Source: JBDGYE01 sp039584255 (GTDB taxonomy: Bacteria > Gemmatimonadota > Gemmatimonadetes > Palauibacterales > Palauibacteraceae). From it: a DNA stretch of 64,000 nucleotides. The notes beneath the pieces are model-generated. The model ran no database searches, was not told where the DNA came from, and saw only the letters and a list, made by a program, of their open reading frames with translations. Positions 7,233 through 16,218 of this stretch are shown here, piece by piece. Each line of letters opens with the position of its first letter. Position 1 is the stretch's first letter. The position numbers were made by a program, and so were the translations under genes. Location: contig JBDGYE010000007.1 of the NCBI GenBank assembly GCA_039584255.1, forward strand, positions 9,663-73,662. Direction: 5' to 3'.

Positions 7233-8486
7233 TTACCTGTGCCTCTCCAGGTAGTCCAGCAGCACCGCTGACATGGCCCGGGCCCCGGTCACGATCGATT
7301 CCTCGTCAGCCACGAAGCCGGGGCTGTGGGGCATCCCAACAGTTCCCTTCTCCGAGTTGGACACTCCCAGCCAGTACATGGCGCCGGGAATCCGCTGCTG
7401 ATAGAAGGCGAAGTCCTCTCCGAAGTAGGGTACGGCAGAGGTGACCACGACGAGCCCATCCTCGCCCACCGCACGCCGCAGGGCCATCAGCGATCCACGC
7501 ACCAGCTCGGGATCGTTGATCATGTCCGGTAGCACGCGATCCCGATGGTCGAGGTGATACTCCGCCCCCGGGGGCGTGGCGGCCTCGATTCCATCGCGGA
7601 TGCTCTGCTTCGCCGCGGCATAGGCCTCCTCACTCGAGGCCTTTACGAATCCCTGGACCACCCAGCGGCCGGGATTGCTCCTGTCGTGGCCCGCCGAAGC
7701 ACGCGACCAGATGAACTCCTCGGGACTCTCCACCCCGTCCGAGCTTCCCGGGGGCCCGACTGTTCTGACGCCGTTTATGACGGAAACGTATGCCCTCGCG
7801 GTGGTCGCCACATCCCCGTCGCCGGTGACGGTGACGGTTACCCGGTCCAGGCCAGGGAGGGCCAGACCCTCGATCGCTCCAACCTGCCCCACTTCGAACG
7901 GGGCACTGTGGACGGCGAAGATCGCCCGAGGCGCTGGATTCTCGAGCACTCCGTCGTCGATCATGGCGGCGGCGCCCTGGAGGTTTTCCTCGGCCGGCTG
8001 GAAGATGAACTTCACCGTGCCGGGCAGATCGTCTCGGATCGACGCCAGCGCCCGGGCCACTCCGAGCCCGACGGTGGTATGGATGTCATGGCCGCAGATG
8101 TGACGCACGCCAGCCGTTTCCGACCGGAACGAAACGGGATCGTGCGAGTCGTCATAGACGGCGTCCATGTCGGCCCGGTATGAGACGACCAGCCCCGGCC
8201 TCCCTCCCCTGAGCACGCCGACGACGCCGTGCCCACCGACACCCGTCGTCACCTCGAGATCGAGCCCCTGGAGGTATTCCGCCACGATGCCTGCCGTTCG
8301 CTCCTCCTCGCCCGACACCTCTGGGTGGCGATGAATGTCGCGGCGAATCTCGATAAGCGTTTCCCGGGCGGTCTCAAGGGTCGCCTCGAGTTGCCCCATG
8401 CGCGTCTCCGTCTGCAGCGTGGCGGCACCTGCACTCGCCGCCGAGCCTACCGACGCTACCAGCAGGACGAGTACCCGGCGAATCAT
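7233..8486 (-). CDS. secreted M20-family amidohydrolase
   Basis: A 417-residue metallohydrolase of the M20D amidohydrolase group (hippurate or N-acyl amino acid hydrolases). A signal peptide (MIRRVLVLLVASVGSAAS, cleaved near AGA) sends it out of the cytoplasm. Metal-site motifs are 'RRDIHRHPEVSGEEE', 'YRADMDAV', 'RHICGHDIHTTVGLG', 'FQPAEENLQGAAAMI' and, at the end, 'MPHSPGFVADEESI'. The dimerisation domain lies in the middle. The length fits the family. The leader is GGGAGA. It lies 43 bases downstream of tenA on the same strand. Probably cleaves peptides or N-acylated compounds in the periplasm. Confidence 0.9.
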   Translation of the reverse strand: MIRRVLVLLVASVGSAASAGAATLQTETRMGQLEATLETARETLIEIRRDIHRHPEVSGEEERTAGIVAEYLQGLDLEVTTGVGGHGVVGVLRGGRPGLVVSYRADMDAVYDDSHDPVSFRSETAGVRHICGHDIHTTVGLGVARALASIRDDLPGTVKFIFQPAEENLQGAAAMIDDGVLENPAPRAIFAVHSAPFEVGQVGAIEGLALPGLDRVTVTVTGDGDVATTARAYVSVINGVRTVGPPGSSDGVESPEEFIWSRASAGHDRSNPGRWVVQGFVKASSEEAYAAAKQSIRDGIEAATPPGAEYHLDHRDRVLPDMINDPELVRGSLMALRRAVGEDGLVVVTSAVPYFGEDFAFYQQRIPGAMYWLGVSNSEKGTVGMPHSPGFVADEESIVTGARAMSAVLLDYLERHR

Positions 8487-8529
8487 CTGATCTCCCCCGG
8501 AAGAGGGCGAGTCCGGCGGCCGGAGGCGC

Positions 8530-9138
8530 TCACCCTTCCCAGGTCATGCGCCAGAACTCGCGCTCGTGGCCCATGACCCGGTTGAACTCCTCCTGCTGCC
8601 CCGGGTGCGCGTGGCTCTCCGCGGCCTCGCGCAGCTTCTTCACGTACTCGACGAAGGCGGGGTTGGTCCAGCGGTCGATGAAATCGGCATACGGCCCTGT
8701 CGATTCGAGGCGACTCCAGGCGACCGTGTAGGCCACTTCAACGCCGTAGAAGATCGCCAGCAGGACCTCGAAGGACTGCGCGTATCCGGCCTCGATCAGG
8801 TAGTCCATGTAGCGCCAGCAGACCGGGTGGGGCTCTGCCGAGAGGTCGAGTCCCCTCTCGTCCGCCTGCCGCTCGAACCAGGCCAGCTCTTCGTCGAGGG
8901 CGGAGAGGCCTCCGATCACGAGGCTCTGCTCCGGCCGCGGAGCCTTGGCCGCCGTGAGGGCGACGAAGCTGGTGAAGCCGCGCACGAAGATGTAGTCCTG
9001 AACCAGCCAACGATCGAACGCCTCCTGAGGAAGCGTCCCGTCGCCGATCGCGTCCAGGAACGAGGCGCGGGTCGCGGCCTCCCATAGATCACCGGCGCCG
9101 AGCGCCAGCCGTGAACTCCCGAACTCTGATATCTGCAT
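8530..9138 (-). CDS. tenA: TenA-family protein (thiaminase II-like)
   Basis: A 202-residue TenA/THI-4 helical protein: 'DAIGDGTLPQEAFDRWLVQD', 'YIFVRGFTSFVALTAAKAP', 'CWRYMDYLIEAGYAQSFEVL' and the end motif 'NRVMGHEREFWRMTWEG'. The segment that carries the catalytic cysteine in TenA_C enzymes here reads 'LLAIFYGVEVAYTVAW', without Cys, so it is more like the TenA_E group, which salvages or senses thiamine pyrimidine derivatives. The start chosen (MQISEF) has GGGAGG six bases upstream; the frame is open for 24 more codons without a leader. No thiamine genes are nearby. The TenA_E assignment is inference. Confidence 0.8.
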   Translation of the reverse strand: MQISEFGSSRLALGAGDLWEAATRASFLDAIGDGTLPQEAFDRWLVQDYIFVRGFTSFVALTAAKAPRPEQSLVIGGLSALDEELAWFERQADERGLDLSAEPHPVCWRYMDYLIEAGYAQSFEVLLAIFYGVEVAYTVAWSRLESTGPYADFIDRWTNPAFVEYVKKLREAAESHAHPGQQEEFNRVMGHEREFWRMTWEG

Positions 9139-9260
9139 GGGGTGCCTCCCGAGTGCAAACCGTCGACACCACAGAAGATAAGCGCGCCGTCCGCTTCCGC
9201 GCAGGGTCACACCGGGGGTCTGTCGATCCTGGCGACCGCCCGGGACCGCGCCGCCTCGGC

Positions 9261-10127
9261 CTAGCTGGAGATCCTGGTGATGGTGATCTCTACGGACACA
9301 CTCGCGCCCGAGTCGACGGACACGCTGACGGGTAGCGCGGGGTCGGTCGCGATCGTGACGCCGTCCGGGGGCGTCAGGCCGATCAAGAAAGGACTGTCGG
9401 AAGGAACCAGGTAGGCGAAGGTCGCCTTGCCTTCATCGTCGAGCCCTAATCCCTCCGTATCGTCGAGAGTCGCCGCGAAGTCGGTCAGGCTCACCCCGTC
9501 CGGAAGCGACACGCCGTCACCCAGCACGACGGCGACGGTGATGCTGGCCGAAAGGCCGATTTCCGCTGTGTGGATGACAGGGTGCATCACCCACTGGCCC
9601 GATCCACCGGCGAGGCGGCCAAAGCTCTCGGACACATCGAAGTCCACGAGCAGCACCTTCTGCTCGCCCTCTACAGTGAACGGAGCCTTCACCTTGATTC
9701 CGGTCTGCGCGAAGCTGGGCAGCTGGAGAACGCCGGCCAACGTTCCCTCGTCACAGTGCGACGCGAAGTCGGGACCCGTGGAGAAGACATCGATCTGGGG
9801 AGGAGCGGCTCCCTTTACCGCTATGCACGCCTCCGGAATGACGAACCGGAGCTGGCTGTACGTTCCCTCCTCGACGACCTCGTCCCTGACGAGATCCACG
9901 ACCTCGTTGGCGAGGGTCAGCAGGTCGCCAGTCCATGGCTCATCGCGGAGCACGAGTCCGCCCGACCCCGAAAGCTCGATCCGCTCGATGGTCACCACTG
10001 CCTGGGCGAAATCGCCGGGATCGTCCGTGAGCAGAACCGAGAGCCGGGTCGTGCCCGCAGGATCGGTCGCGTCGCACGAGGCGAGGACGAGAATCGCGGC
10101 CGCGACGAGGGTCTTGCTTCCAGACAT
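9261..10127 (-). CDS. DUF4382 lipoprotein
   Basis: A 288-residue predicted lipoprotein with lipobox LASC after 'MSGSKTLVAAAILV'. Residues about 25-190 match the DUF4382 pattern: 'TRLSVLLTDDPGDFAQAVVT', 'IERIELSG', 'EEGTYSQLRFVI' and 'QTGIKVKAPFTVEGEQKVLL'. The C-terminal 90 residues form an Ig-like or carboxypeptidase-regulatory-like beta domain ending in 'VSVEITITRISS'. AGGTGA precedes the ATG. Probably exposed in the periplasm or on the surface. Function unknown; it stands alone. Confidence 0.82.
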   Translation of the reverse strand: MSGSKTLVAAAILVLASCDATDPAGTTRLSVLLTDDPGDFAQAVVTIERIELSGSGGLVLRDEPWTGDLLTLANEVVDLVRDEVVEEGTYSQLRFVIPEACIAVKGAAPPQIDVFSTGPDFASHCDEGTLAGVLQLPSFAQTGIKVKAPFTVEGEQKVLLVDFDVSESFGRLAGGSGQWVMHPVIHTAEIGLSASITVAVVLGDGVSLPDGVSLTDFAATLDDTEGLGLDDEGKATFAYLVPSDSPFLIGLTPPDGVTIATDPALPVSVSVDSGASVSVEITITRISS

Positions 10128-10383
10128 GGCGTCACCTAATCCGCTGAAGGGGCCCATTCAGGAGCCAGTGCCGCAACCTGCATGCCCGGGGGGCCGGAAC
10201 GGAAGCTTACGGGCCGACGGCGGGGGCAAATGCAGACACTCCAATCAATTGGGGAATGAGGTCCACGTCGGCCGGCCGACGTGGAGACCGGCGCAGACGT
10301 ATGGTCTTGGATCCACAACTCGGTCGCAGAGTGTCAAACAGACGCGACACCGCGCCACGTCGTCCGTCACACTTCAGAGGCCC

Positions 10384-11334
10384 TCAGCCGAGTCGCGAGA
10401 AGGCCACCGCTATCCCTGCGGCCACCCGAGCGTTCTCAACCAGCAGCGCCACGTTGAGATCCAGTGTCCGGCCTCCGCTGGCGCGCGCGAGGTGCTCGAG
10501 CAGATAGGGCGTGACGTCCTTTCCGGTCACTCCGTGCCCCGCAACCTCGCCGAGGGCACTCTCGATGAGCGACTCCAGATCGGCGCGGTCGAGGGCGCGA
10601 TCGGCCGGCGGTGGATTGGCGAAGACGATTCCCGCCGGGAGCCCGAGCCTCCACTGGGCCGCCATCACGGCAGCTGCCTCGTACGGGGACCCTACCGTGC
10701 TCTCCAGAGACAGTCCGCTCTCGCGCGCGTAGAAGGCGGGAAGCTCGTCCGTGCCGTATCCGATCACGGGAACGCCCAGGGTCTCCAGGCTCTCCAGGGT
10801 CCGCTCCAGATCGAGAACCGCCTTCGCCCCCGAGCACACGACGGCGACCTGGGTCCGGGCAAGCTCCGTCAGGTCAGCCGAGACGTCGAGACTCAGCTCT
10901 CCGCCCCGGTGGACACCTCCGATCCCGCCGGTCGCCACGACCGGGATTCCCACCCTTCCGGCCGCCCAGATCGTTGCGGCGACCGTCGTGGCTCCCGGCC
11001 TGCCGGCGGCGAGCACCGGCGCCAGGTCGCGTATGCTCACCTTCACCGTCTGCGGATCCTCCGCCAGGGCCTCGATCTCCGGCTCCGTGAGTCCGACGAT
11101 CACCTGGCCGTCGAAGAGACCGACGGTCGCCGGCACCCCGCTCTCCGCGCGCACCGCGGCGGCCATCGCCGCAGCCGACTCCAGGTTGTGCGGGTGTGGC
11201 AGGCCGTGGGCGAAGACGGTCGACTCCAGAGCGACAACGGCGGCCCCGGACGAAATCGCCTCGGCGACTTCGCCCCTCACCTCCAAATGGGGGACGAGGC
11301 GGTCGCCCGGGCTCGCGCGAAACGGGTTACCCAC
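10384..11334 (-). CDS. psuG: pseudouridine-5'-phosphate glycosidase
   Basis: A 316-residue enzyme splitting pseudouridine 5'-phosphate into uracil and ribose 5-phosphate. Strong family motifs: 'VVALESTVFAHGLPHPHN', 'GATTVAATIWAA', 'VVATGGIGGVHRGGELSLD', 'VVCSGAKAVLDLERTLE', 'GKDVTPYLL' and 'LNVALLVENARVAAGIAVAF'. The catalytic lysine is expected in 'VKVSIRDL' or 'CSGAKA'. It starts at a GTG overlapping the kinase stop by eight bases, so the two genes are translationally coupled. No PsuK kinase or transporter is adjacent, unlike in enterobacteria, so the substrate may be phosphorylated elsewhere. Confidence 0.93.
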   Translation of the reverse strand: MGNPFRASPGDRLVPHLEVRGEVAEAISSGAAVVALESTVFAHGLPHPHNLESAAAMAAAVRAESGVPATVGLFDGQVIVGLTEPEIEALAEDPQTVKVSIRDLAPVLAAGRPGATTVAATIWAAGRVGIPVVATGGIGGVHRGGELSLDVSADLTELARTQVAVVCSGAKAVLDLERTLESLETLGVPVIGYGTDELPAFYARESGLSLESTVGSPYEAAAVMAAQWRLGLPAGIVFANPPPADRALDRADLESLIESALGEVAGHGVTGKDVTPYLLEHLARASGGRTLDLNVALLVENARVAAGIAVAFSRLG

Positions 11335-12922
11335 CGGGCGAAAGCCTGGAGCCGCCCGAGCCGGAATCGAGCCCGGAACTGGCGGCGTCCGCCGCTAGTA
11401 TCGCCAGCCGGTCGGCCAGCTCCGCCAGCTCGGGTGCGCGTCTCCTGGCCGGCACTTTGACCATCGCGTTGGCCGCGATGATGGCGCCGCCGATGCCAGA
11501 TACCAGTATGAAGGGCCACGTGTGGTCGGGGGTCAGGCCGAGAAGGAGGGTAAGCAGGAGAGCGAGGACGATTCCGGCACCGACTCCCCAGCCGGGAGCG
11601 AACATCCTCCACCCGGAAAGCTCGAAGCGCTCCTCGACGTGTATCGCCGTTCGACCTTCCAAAGGTGCAATCGTCACGACCACCTTCCGGTCCTCTACCC
11701 CGGGCGCGGCGGGGCTCCAGCTCAGAGTTCCTCCGATCCGGGATACGTGGCCGGCGATTCCGAGAGAGCTCTGTATCTCATCGACCAGGACGATATGGGT
11801 CGATTCCGGCACCTCTCCGTCCACGACTCGGTCCGCCTTGAGCCTGCTCTTCTGGAAGACCATTGTTCCGAAACGCGTGGCTGTCGGGACAGCCGGCGGT
11901 GAAGAGTCGTGCGCGAGGTCACGGGCCGCCTCCCGCACCACGTCCGGCGGTATCCCGACCTGCGCGGCGGCCCGCTCGATCCCGCCCATCGAGACGTTCG
12001 GCTCGCCGGAGAGCGAGTCGGCCTCGATCGCCGCTGCTCGCTCCAGCACCCCCCGCACCTCCGTATCGCTGAGCCTCTGGCTCCCCTCCACCGCCGCTGC
12101 CAGCGCTTCGACAAACTCCCCGGGAGACGCGTATCGGTCCGTCGGCCTCAGAGCCAGCGCCCTGACAAGGCACTGCTCCACCCTTCCCGGCAGGGCATCC
12201 AGATGTCGCCGGTGGTCCGGCGAGGCCTCTGCGAATCTTCCCATCCTCAGGTCCTGGTCGGCAGGCCACATGCCCGGCGTGTCGCCGATAAGCATCTCGT
12301 ATATGACGCTCCCGAGGCCGTAGACGTCTGCCGACTCGTCCACCTGGATGCGGCCGGCCGCCTGTTCGGGGCTCATGTAGCCTAGGGTCCCGACCGGGAA
12401 GCCGCTCCGGGTCAGCGTATCGCGGCCGGCCGAGCTTAGAGCGCGCGCCACGCCGAAGTCCGAGACGACCGCCAGACCTTCCGAAAAGAGGATGTTCTCC
12501 GGCTTCACGTCCCGGTGGATCACCGCGTGACCGTGCGCGTAGTCCAGGGCCGATGCGACCTGCCGGGCGATCCGGACGACTTCGCGGCGCTCGATCCGGC
12601 CTTCCCTTGCGAGGCGGCTGCGCAGCGAGCCTTCCGGCTGGAAAGGAGTGACGAAGAAAACCAGCCCGTCGGCCTCTCCGGAGTCCAGCAGCGGAAGAAT
12701 GTGAGGGTGGTTCAGGCTGGCCGTGATTCTGATCTCCCGGAGGAAGCGGTCCGCTCCGACGACGACCGCCAGATCCGGTCGCAGCACCTTGAGCGCCACC
12801 TCCCGCCCGTGCTTGAGATCGCGGGCGAGATAGACGGTGGCCATCCCGCCCGCTCCGATCTCCCGTTCGATCTTGTAGCGGTCGGCGATTGCGGCAGCCA
12901 GGCGATCGACGAGCTCGGACAT
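11327..12922 (-). CDS. membrane-anchored serine/threonine protein kinase
   Basis: A 531-residue Hanks-type kinase. The catalytic domain (about 15-275) has the glycine loop 'IGAGGMATVYLARD', Lys in 'EVALKVLRPDL', catalytic loop 'VIHRDVKPENILF', 'VSDFGVARAL' and 'GTLGYMSPEQAAGRIQVDES'. Residues about 285-400 are a soluble linker. Two membrane helices follow ('GVGAGIVLALLLTLLLGL' and 'WPFILVSGIGGAIIAANAM'), then a short helical tail. There are no PASTA or TPR repeats. It begins one base after the amidohydrolase stop and ends inside psuG: a three-gene operon pairing a kinase with two hydrolases. Confidence 0.93.
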   Translation of the reverse strand: MSELVDRLAAAIADRYKIEREIGAGGMATVYLARDLKHGREVALKVLRPDLAVVVGADRFLREIRITASLNHPHILPLLDSGEADGLVFFVTPFQPEGSLRSRLAREGRIERREVVRIARQVASALDYAHGHAVIHRDVKPENILFSEGLAVVSDFGVARALSSAGRDTLTRSGFPVGTLGYMSPEQAAGRIQVDESADVYGLGSVIYEMLIGDTPGMWPADQDLRMGRFAEASPDHRRHLDALPGRVEQCLVRALALRPTDRYASPGEFVEALAAAVEGSQRLSDTEVRGVLERAAAIEADSLSGEPNVSMGGIERAAAQVGIPPDVVREAARDLAHDSSPPAVPTATRFGTMVFQKSRLKADRVVDGEVPESTHIVLVDEIQSSLGIAGHVSRIGGTLSWSPAAPGVEDRKVVVTIAPLEGRTAIHVEERFELSGWRMFAPGWGVGAGIVLALLLTLLLGLTPDHTWPFILVSGIGGAIIAANAMVKVPARRRAPELAELADRLAILAADAASSGLDSGSGGSRLSPGG

Positions 12923-12923
12923 G

Positions 12924-14561
12924 CTACTCCTGCCCGAGGACCCCGGCGTCGTGCACGACCTCGCCGCTCACGAAGGTCAGTATACTCCGCGTTGTGGGAA
13001 GCTCCCCGAGGGGCACCTCGAAGATGTCCTGCGACAGCACCGCCAGGTCGGCCAGCTTCCCCACTTCGATCGTGCCCTTCTCGTCATCCGCAAACTCCGC
13101 GTAGGCCGAGCCGCTTGTGTACGCCCGTACGGCCTGCTCGCGCGACAGGGCCTCATTCGGGTTGGCCGGGTGCATCACCGCGAACATGATATTGAGGTAG
13201 GGGTTGAGCGGCCCGTCGGAGCCGAGCGCGAGAGGAACGCCCGCGTCGAGTAGCGACTTGAGCGGAAAGGCTCCGGATTCAAGCCCATACCGCTGCAGCA
13301 CGATATCGGTGAACGTGAAGTGCGACGGATTCTGGACGACCACCACGCCCAGCGAGGCGGCACGGAGGATCAGGTCCCCCACCACTCCGTCGCCGTGCTC
13401 GATGCGGACTCGGCTGGCCTTCCAGGTGCTATCCGAACCCAGGCTCTCCATGGCGTCGAATAGCGCCGCCGCGGGTCTGTCACCAGCGGCGTGAACCAGA
13501 AGCTGGTCGTCGCGCTCCAGCGACTCGCTGACCATCGCAGCGATCTCTTCCTCGGGGAAGTTGAGCCGGCCATACCAATCGGGACGGTCTCTGTAGGGGG
13601 TCCTCCACGCGGCAAGTCTCTCCAGCGGAGTCCCATCCAGAATCCACTTGGTACCACTCACGCGCACCCGCAGTGATCCCGGAGGACTGGCTGACAGGGC
13701 GCGGCCCTCGTCGAGTCTGCTTTCCGGCGTCGTCGGAGGGAAGCGGATTGCCCTGATTCGGATCGGAAGACGCGCCTTCTCGAGCAGCCGCACGTACCGC
13801 TCGACAGGCAGGAACGACATGTTCTGAATCGAGGTGATTCCGAACCGAATCGCGTCGTCGGCCAGGGCGCGCATGCTCTCGACGATCTCCTCGTCGGAGG
13901 CACTTTCGGCGAACATCCGGCTCGGACCGTACTGGGCGTACTCGAAGAACTTGCCGTTCACGCGATCCGACCCGGATGCCCGCTCGAAGAAGCCGCCGAT
14001 CGGATCGGGCTCGTCGTCGGCAACTCCGAGCACTTCCATTCCCCGGGTATTGAGGATGTAGCCGTGGCCGTAGAACGCTCTCAGGAAGACGGGGTGGTCA
14101 GGCGCCACGCGATCGAGCTCGAAGCGCGTGGCCTCGGAGTCGGAGACCACCGACAGGCCCACGGTGCCGAGTATCCACTCGCCCTCGGGAAGATCGGTTG
14201 CCGCTCCCGCCACCGCGTCCCGCGTCCGGCTCCACGTGGGGTCCATGCTCTGGAAGGCGAGACGGTGTCCCCGTGGATCGGGAGTGTGATGGTAGTGGGC
14301 GTCGTTGATACCAGGGATGATCACGTGACCGTGAAGGTCGATCGTGCGGGTGCCTGTCCCGGTCAGCCTCTCGATCTGCCAGCTCGAACCCACGGCGACG
14401 ATGCCGTCGTCCGTGATCGCGATCGCCTCAGCCCACGGCTCCGCTTCATTCCCGGTGAACACCTTCCCGTTCGTCAGGATGAGATCGGCGGGCTGTCGGT
14501 CGCACCCCTGCAACGTGGTCAGGCCGATGGCGATCAGCGCGAGGACCAGGCTTTTCTTCAT
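12924..14561 (-). CDS. lipoprotein amidohydrolase (YtcJ-like)
   Basis: A 545-residue amidohydrolase of the amidohydro_3 / YtcJ group. The signal 'MKKSLVLALIAIGLTTLQGC' ends in a lipobox. Then come the family start 'DLILTNGKVFTGNEAEPWAE', the metal-site region 'VIIPGINDAHYHHTPDP' (this family usually has DSHxH; here NDAHYHH), 'LLVHAAGDRPAAALFDA', 'RIEHGDGVV' and 'ALGSDGPLNPYLNIMFAV', ending in the usual tail 'LADLAVLSQDIFEVPLGEL'. GGAG sits about ten bases upstream of the chosen ATG; the frame is open further but has no leader. Likely a periplasmic hydrolase of unknown substrate. First gene of the operon with the kinase and psuG. Confidence 0.9.
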   Translation of the reverse strand: MKKSLVLALIAIGLTTLQGCDRQPADLILTNGKVFTGNEAEPWAEAIAITDDGIVAVGSSWQIERLTGTGTRTIDLHGHVIIPGINDAHYHHTPDPRGHRLAFQSMDPTWSRTRDAVAGAATDLPEGEWILGTVGLSVVSDSEATRFELDRVAPDHPVFLRAFYGHGYILNTRGMEVLGVADDEPDPIGGFFERASGSDRVNGKFFEYAQYGPSRMFAESASDEEIVESMRALADDAIRFGITSIQNMSFLPVERYVRLLEKARLPIRIRAIRFPPTTPESRLDEGRALSASPPGSLRVRVSGTKWILDGTPLERLAAWRTPYRDRPDWYGRLNFPEEEIAAMVSESLERDDQLLVHAAGDRPAAALFDAMESLGSDSTWKASRVRIEHGDGVVGDLILRAASLGVVVVQNPSHFTFTDIVLQRYGLESGAFPLKSLLDAGVPLALGSDGPLNPYLNIMFAVMHPANPNEALSREQAVRAYTSGSAYAEFADDEKGTIEVGKLADLAVLSQDIFEVPLGELPTTRSILTFVSGEVVHDAGVLGQE

Positions 14562-14773
14562 AGTCCGGGCTCCGGAGAAGAACGGTCGGGACTCAAACAG
14601 AAGAATAGCAGGCGGCCCTGAAAACGGAACCGTCCGCGCGGTGCCGCAATCCGTAACGCCGTTTCGGCGAAGCCCGTGGTTTGCGTAGATTAGAGGCTCT
14701 CCAGAGCAGGATGAAGAGAGTGCGGCAGCGGACCCCGTGCTGACACGCCCACCATCCATCGAGCAGACTGAGC

Positions 14774-16189
14774 ATGTCCGACCATCTCAGCTTCCTCCAG
14801 AAGGTCAACCGCAGTTTCGATCGGGCGGCAGCCTTAACGGATCACGACCACCGCCTGCTGGGCCAGATCCGGGAATGCAACAGTGTGTACCGGCTCACGT
14901 TTCCGGTTAAGCGCGACGATGGGTCGATCGAGGTCTTCGAGGCGTGGCGGGCCGAGCACAGCCACCACAAGCTGCCTACGAAGGGCGGGATCCGCTTCAG
15001 CATGGTGGTGGAAGAGGACGAGGTGATGGCTCTCGCGGCGCTCATGACGTACAAGTGCGCCATCGTCGACGTCCCGTTCGGCGGAGCGAAGGGAGGCATT
15101 CGGATCGCCCGGCATCTGTACTCGCCCGGCGAGCTCGAGAGGGTCACCCGGCGCTACACCTACGAGCTCTCGAAGAAGAACTTCATCGGGCCCGGGATCG
15201 ACGTCCCCGCGCCCGACTACGGTACCGGCCCGAGCGAGATGGCGTGGATCGTCGATACGTACAAGTCGCTGTCCAAGGGCGAGCAGAACGCAGATGCCTG
15301 CGTCACCGGAAAGCCGATCGCACAGGGCGGGATCCGGGGGCGCCTGGAAGCCACCGGCCGGGGTACCTACTACGGTGTGCGCGAGGCCTGTAGAATCGCC
15401 GAGGACATGGAGGCGTTGGGGCTCTCGACGGGCCTCGAGGGGAAGACGGTCGTGATCCAGGGACTCGGCAACGTCGGATACCACGCGGCCAAGTTCCTGG
15501 CGGAGGACGGAGCCGTACTGGTCGGACTTGCGGAACACGAGGGTGCGATCGCCAGCCCGAAGGGTCTGGACCTCGAGAAGGTGATCGCGCACCGGCGCCA
15601 GACCGGCTCGATCCTGGACTACCCGGGCGCCACCAACATCCCGAACTCGGTCGACGCGCTGGAGCTCGAGTGCGATATCCTAGTGCCGGCGGCGCTCGAG
15701 AGCCAGATCACCGACGAGAACGCGGCAGGCGTCAAGGCGAAGATCATCGCCGAGGGCGCCAACGGCCCGACGACTGCCGAGGCCGATGACATCCTGCGGG
15801 GGAGGAAGGTCCTCATCCTTCCGGATCTCTATCTGAATGCCGGAGGCGTCACCGTCTCCTACTTCGAATGGCTCAAGAACCTGGCTCACGTCCGCTTCGG
15901 ACGTCTGGAGAAGCGTCACGACGAAGCGGCGCAGCGGCGGCTGCTGGCAGCCGTCGAAAGCGCCACGGGAAAGCCGTTCGAGGAAATGGAGGTCAGTCGC
16001 CTGGCCGGCGGCGGCAGTGAGGAAGACCTGGTGAACTCGGGCCTCGAGGAGACGATGGTCCTCGCCTACGGCCAGATCCGCGAGATCCAGAGGCGGCTCG
16101 GCGACGATTGCGACCTGCGGACCGCGGCGTTCGTCAGCGCGATAGACAAGATCGTCGTCTGCTACGAGGAGCTGGGGATCTTCCCGTAA
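14774..16189 (+). CDS. gdhA: glutamate dehydrogenase (Glu/Leu/Phe/Val family)
   Basis: A 471-residue dehydrogenase interconverting glutamate and 2-oxoglutarate with NAD(P)H. The substrate and catalytic lysines are in 'HHKLPTKGGIRFS' and 'LMTYKCAIVDVPFGGAKGGI', the active-site Asp in 'GIDVPAPDYGTGPSEMAWI', and the Rossmann motif is 'VVIQGLGNVGYHAAKFL'. The C-terminus has 'LYLNAGGVTVSYFEWLKN'. It is slightly longer than the 410-450 residue hexameric form because of an insert near residues 395-425. It is transcribed away from the amidohydrolase, so the 210-base gap at 14562-14773 should hold both promoters. No regulator is adjacent. Confidence 0.95.
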   Translation: MSDHLSFLQKVNRSFDRAAALTDHDHRLLGQIRECNSVYRLTFPVKRDDGSIEVFEAWRAEHSHHKLPTKGGIRFSMVVEEDEVMALAALMTYKCAIVDVPFGGAKGGIRIARHLYSPGELERVTRRYTYELSKKNFIGPGIDVPAPDYGTGPSEMAWIVDTYKSLSKGEQNADACVTGKPIAQGGIRGRLEATGRGTYYGVREACRIAEDMEALGLSTGLEGKTVVIQGLGNVGYHAAKFLAEDGAVLVGLAEHEGAIASPKGLDLEKVIAHRRQTGSILDYPGATNIPNSVDALELECDILVPAALESQITDENAAGVKAKIIAEGANGPTTAEADDILRGRKVLILPDLYLNAGGVTVSYFEWLKNLAHVRFGRLEKRHDEAAQRRLLAAVESATGKPFEEMEVSRLAGGGSEEDLVNSGLEETMVLAYGQIREIQRRLGDDCDLRTAAFVSAIDKIVVCYEELGIFP

Positions 16190-16218
16190 GAGATCCGCAG
16201 CCAAGGACGCGCTGGCCG

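Noticed and set aside
9427..11460. A very long open frame on the plus strand opposite DUF4382 and psuG.
   Set aside because: It is antisense to two well-recognised genes, has Arg/Ser/Pro-rich composition and no recognisable domain; such frames are common opposite GC-rich genes.
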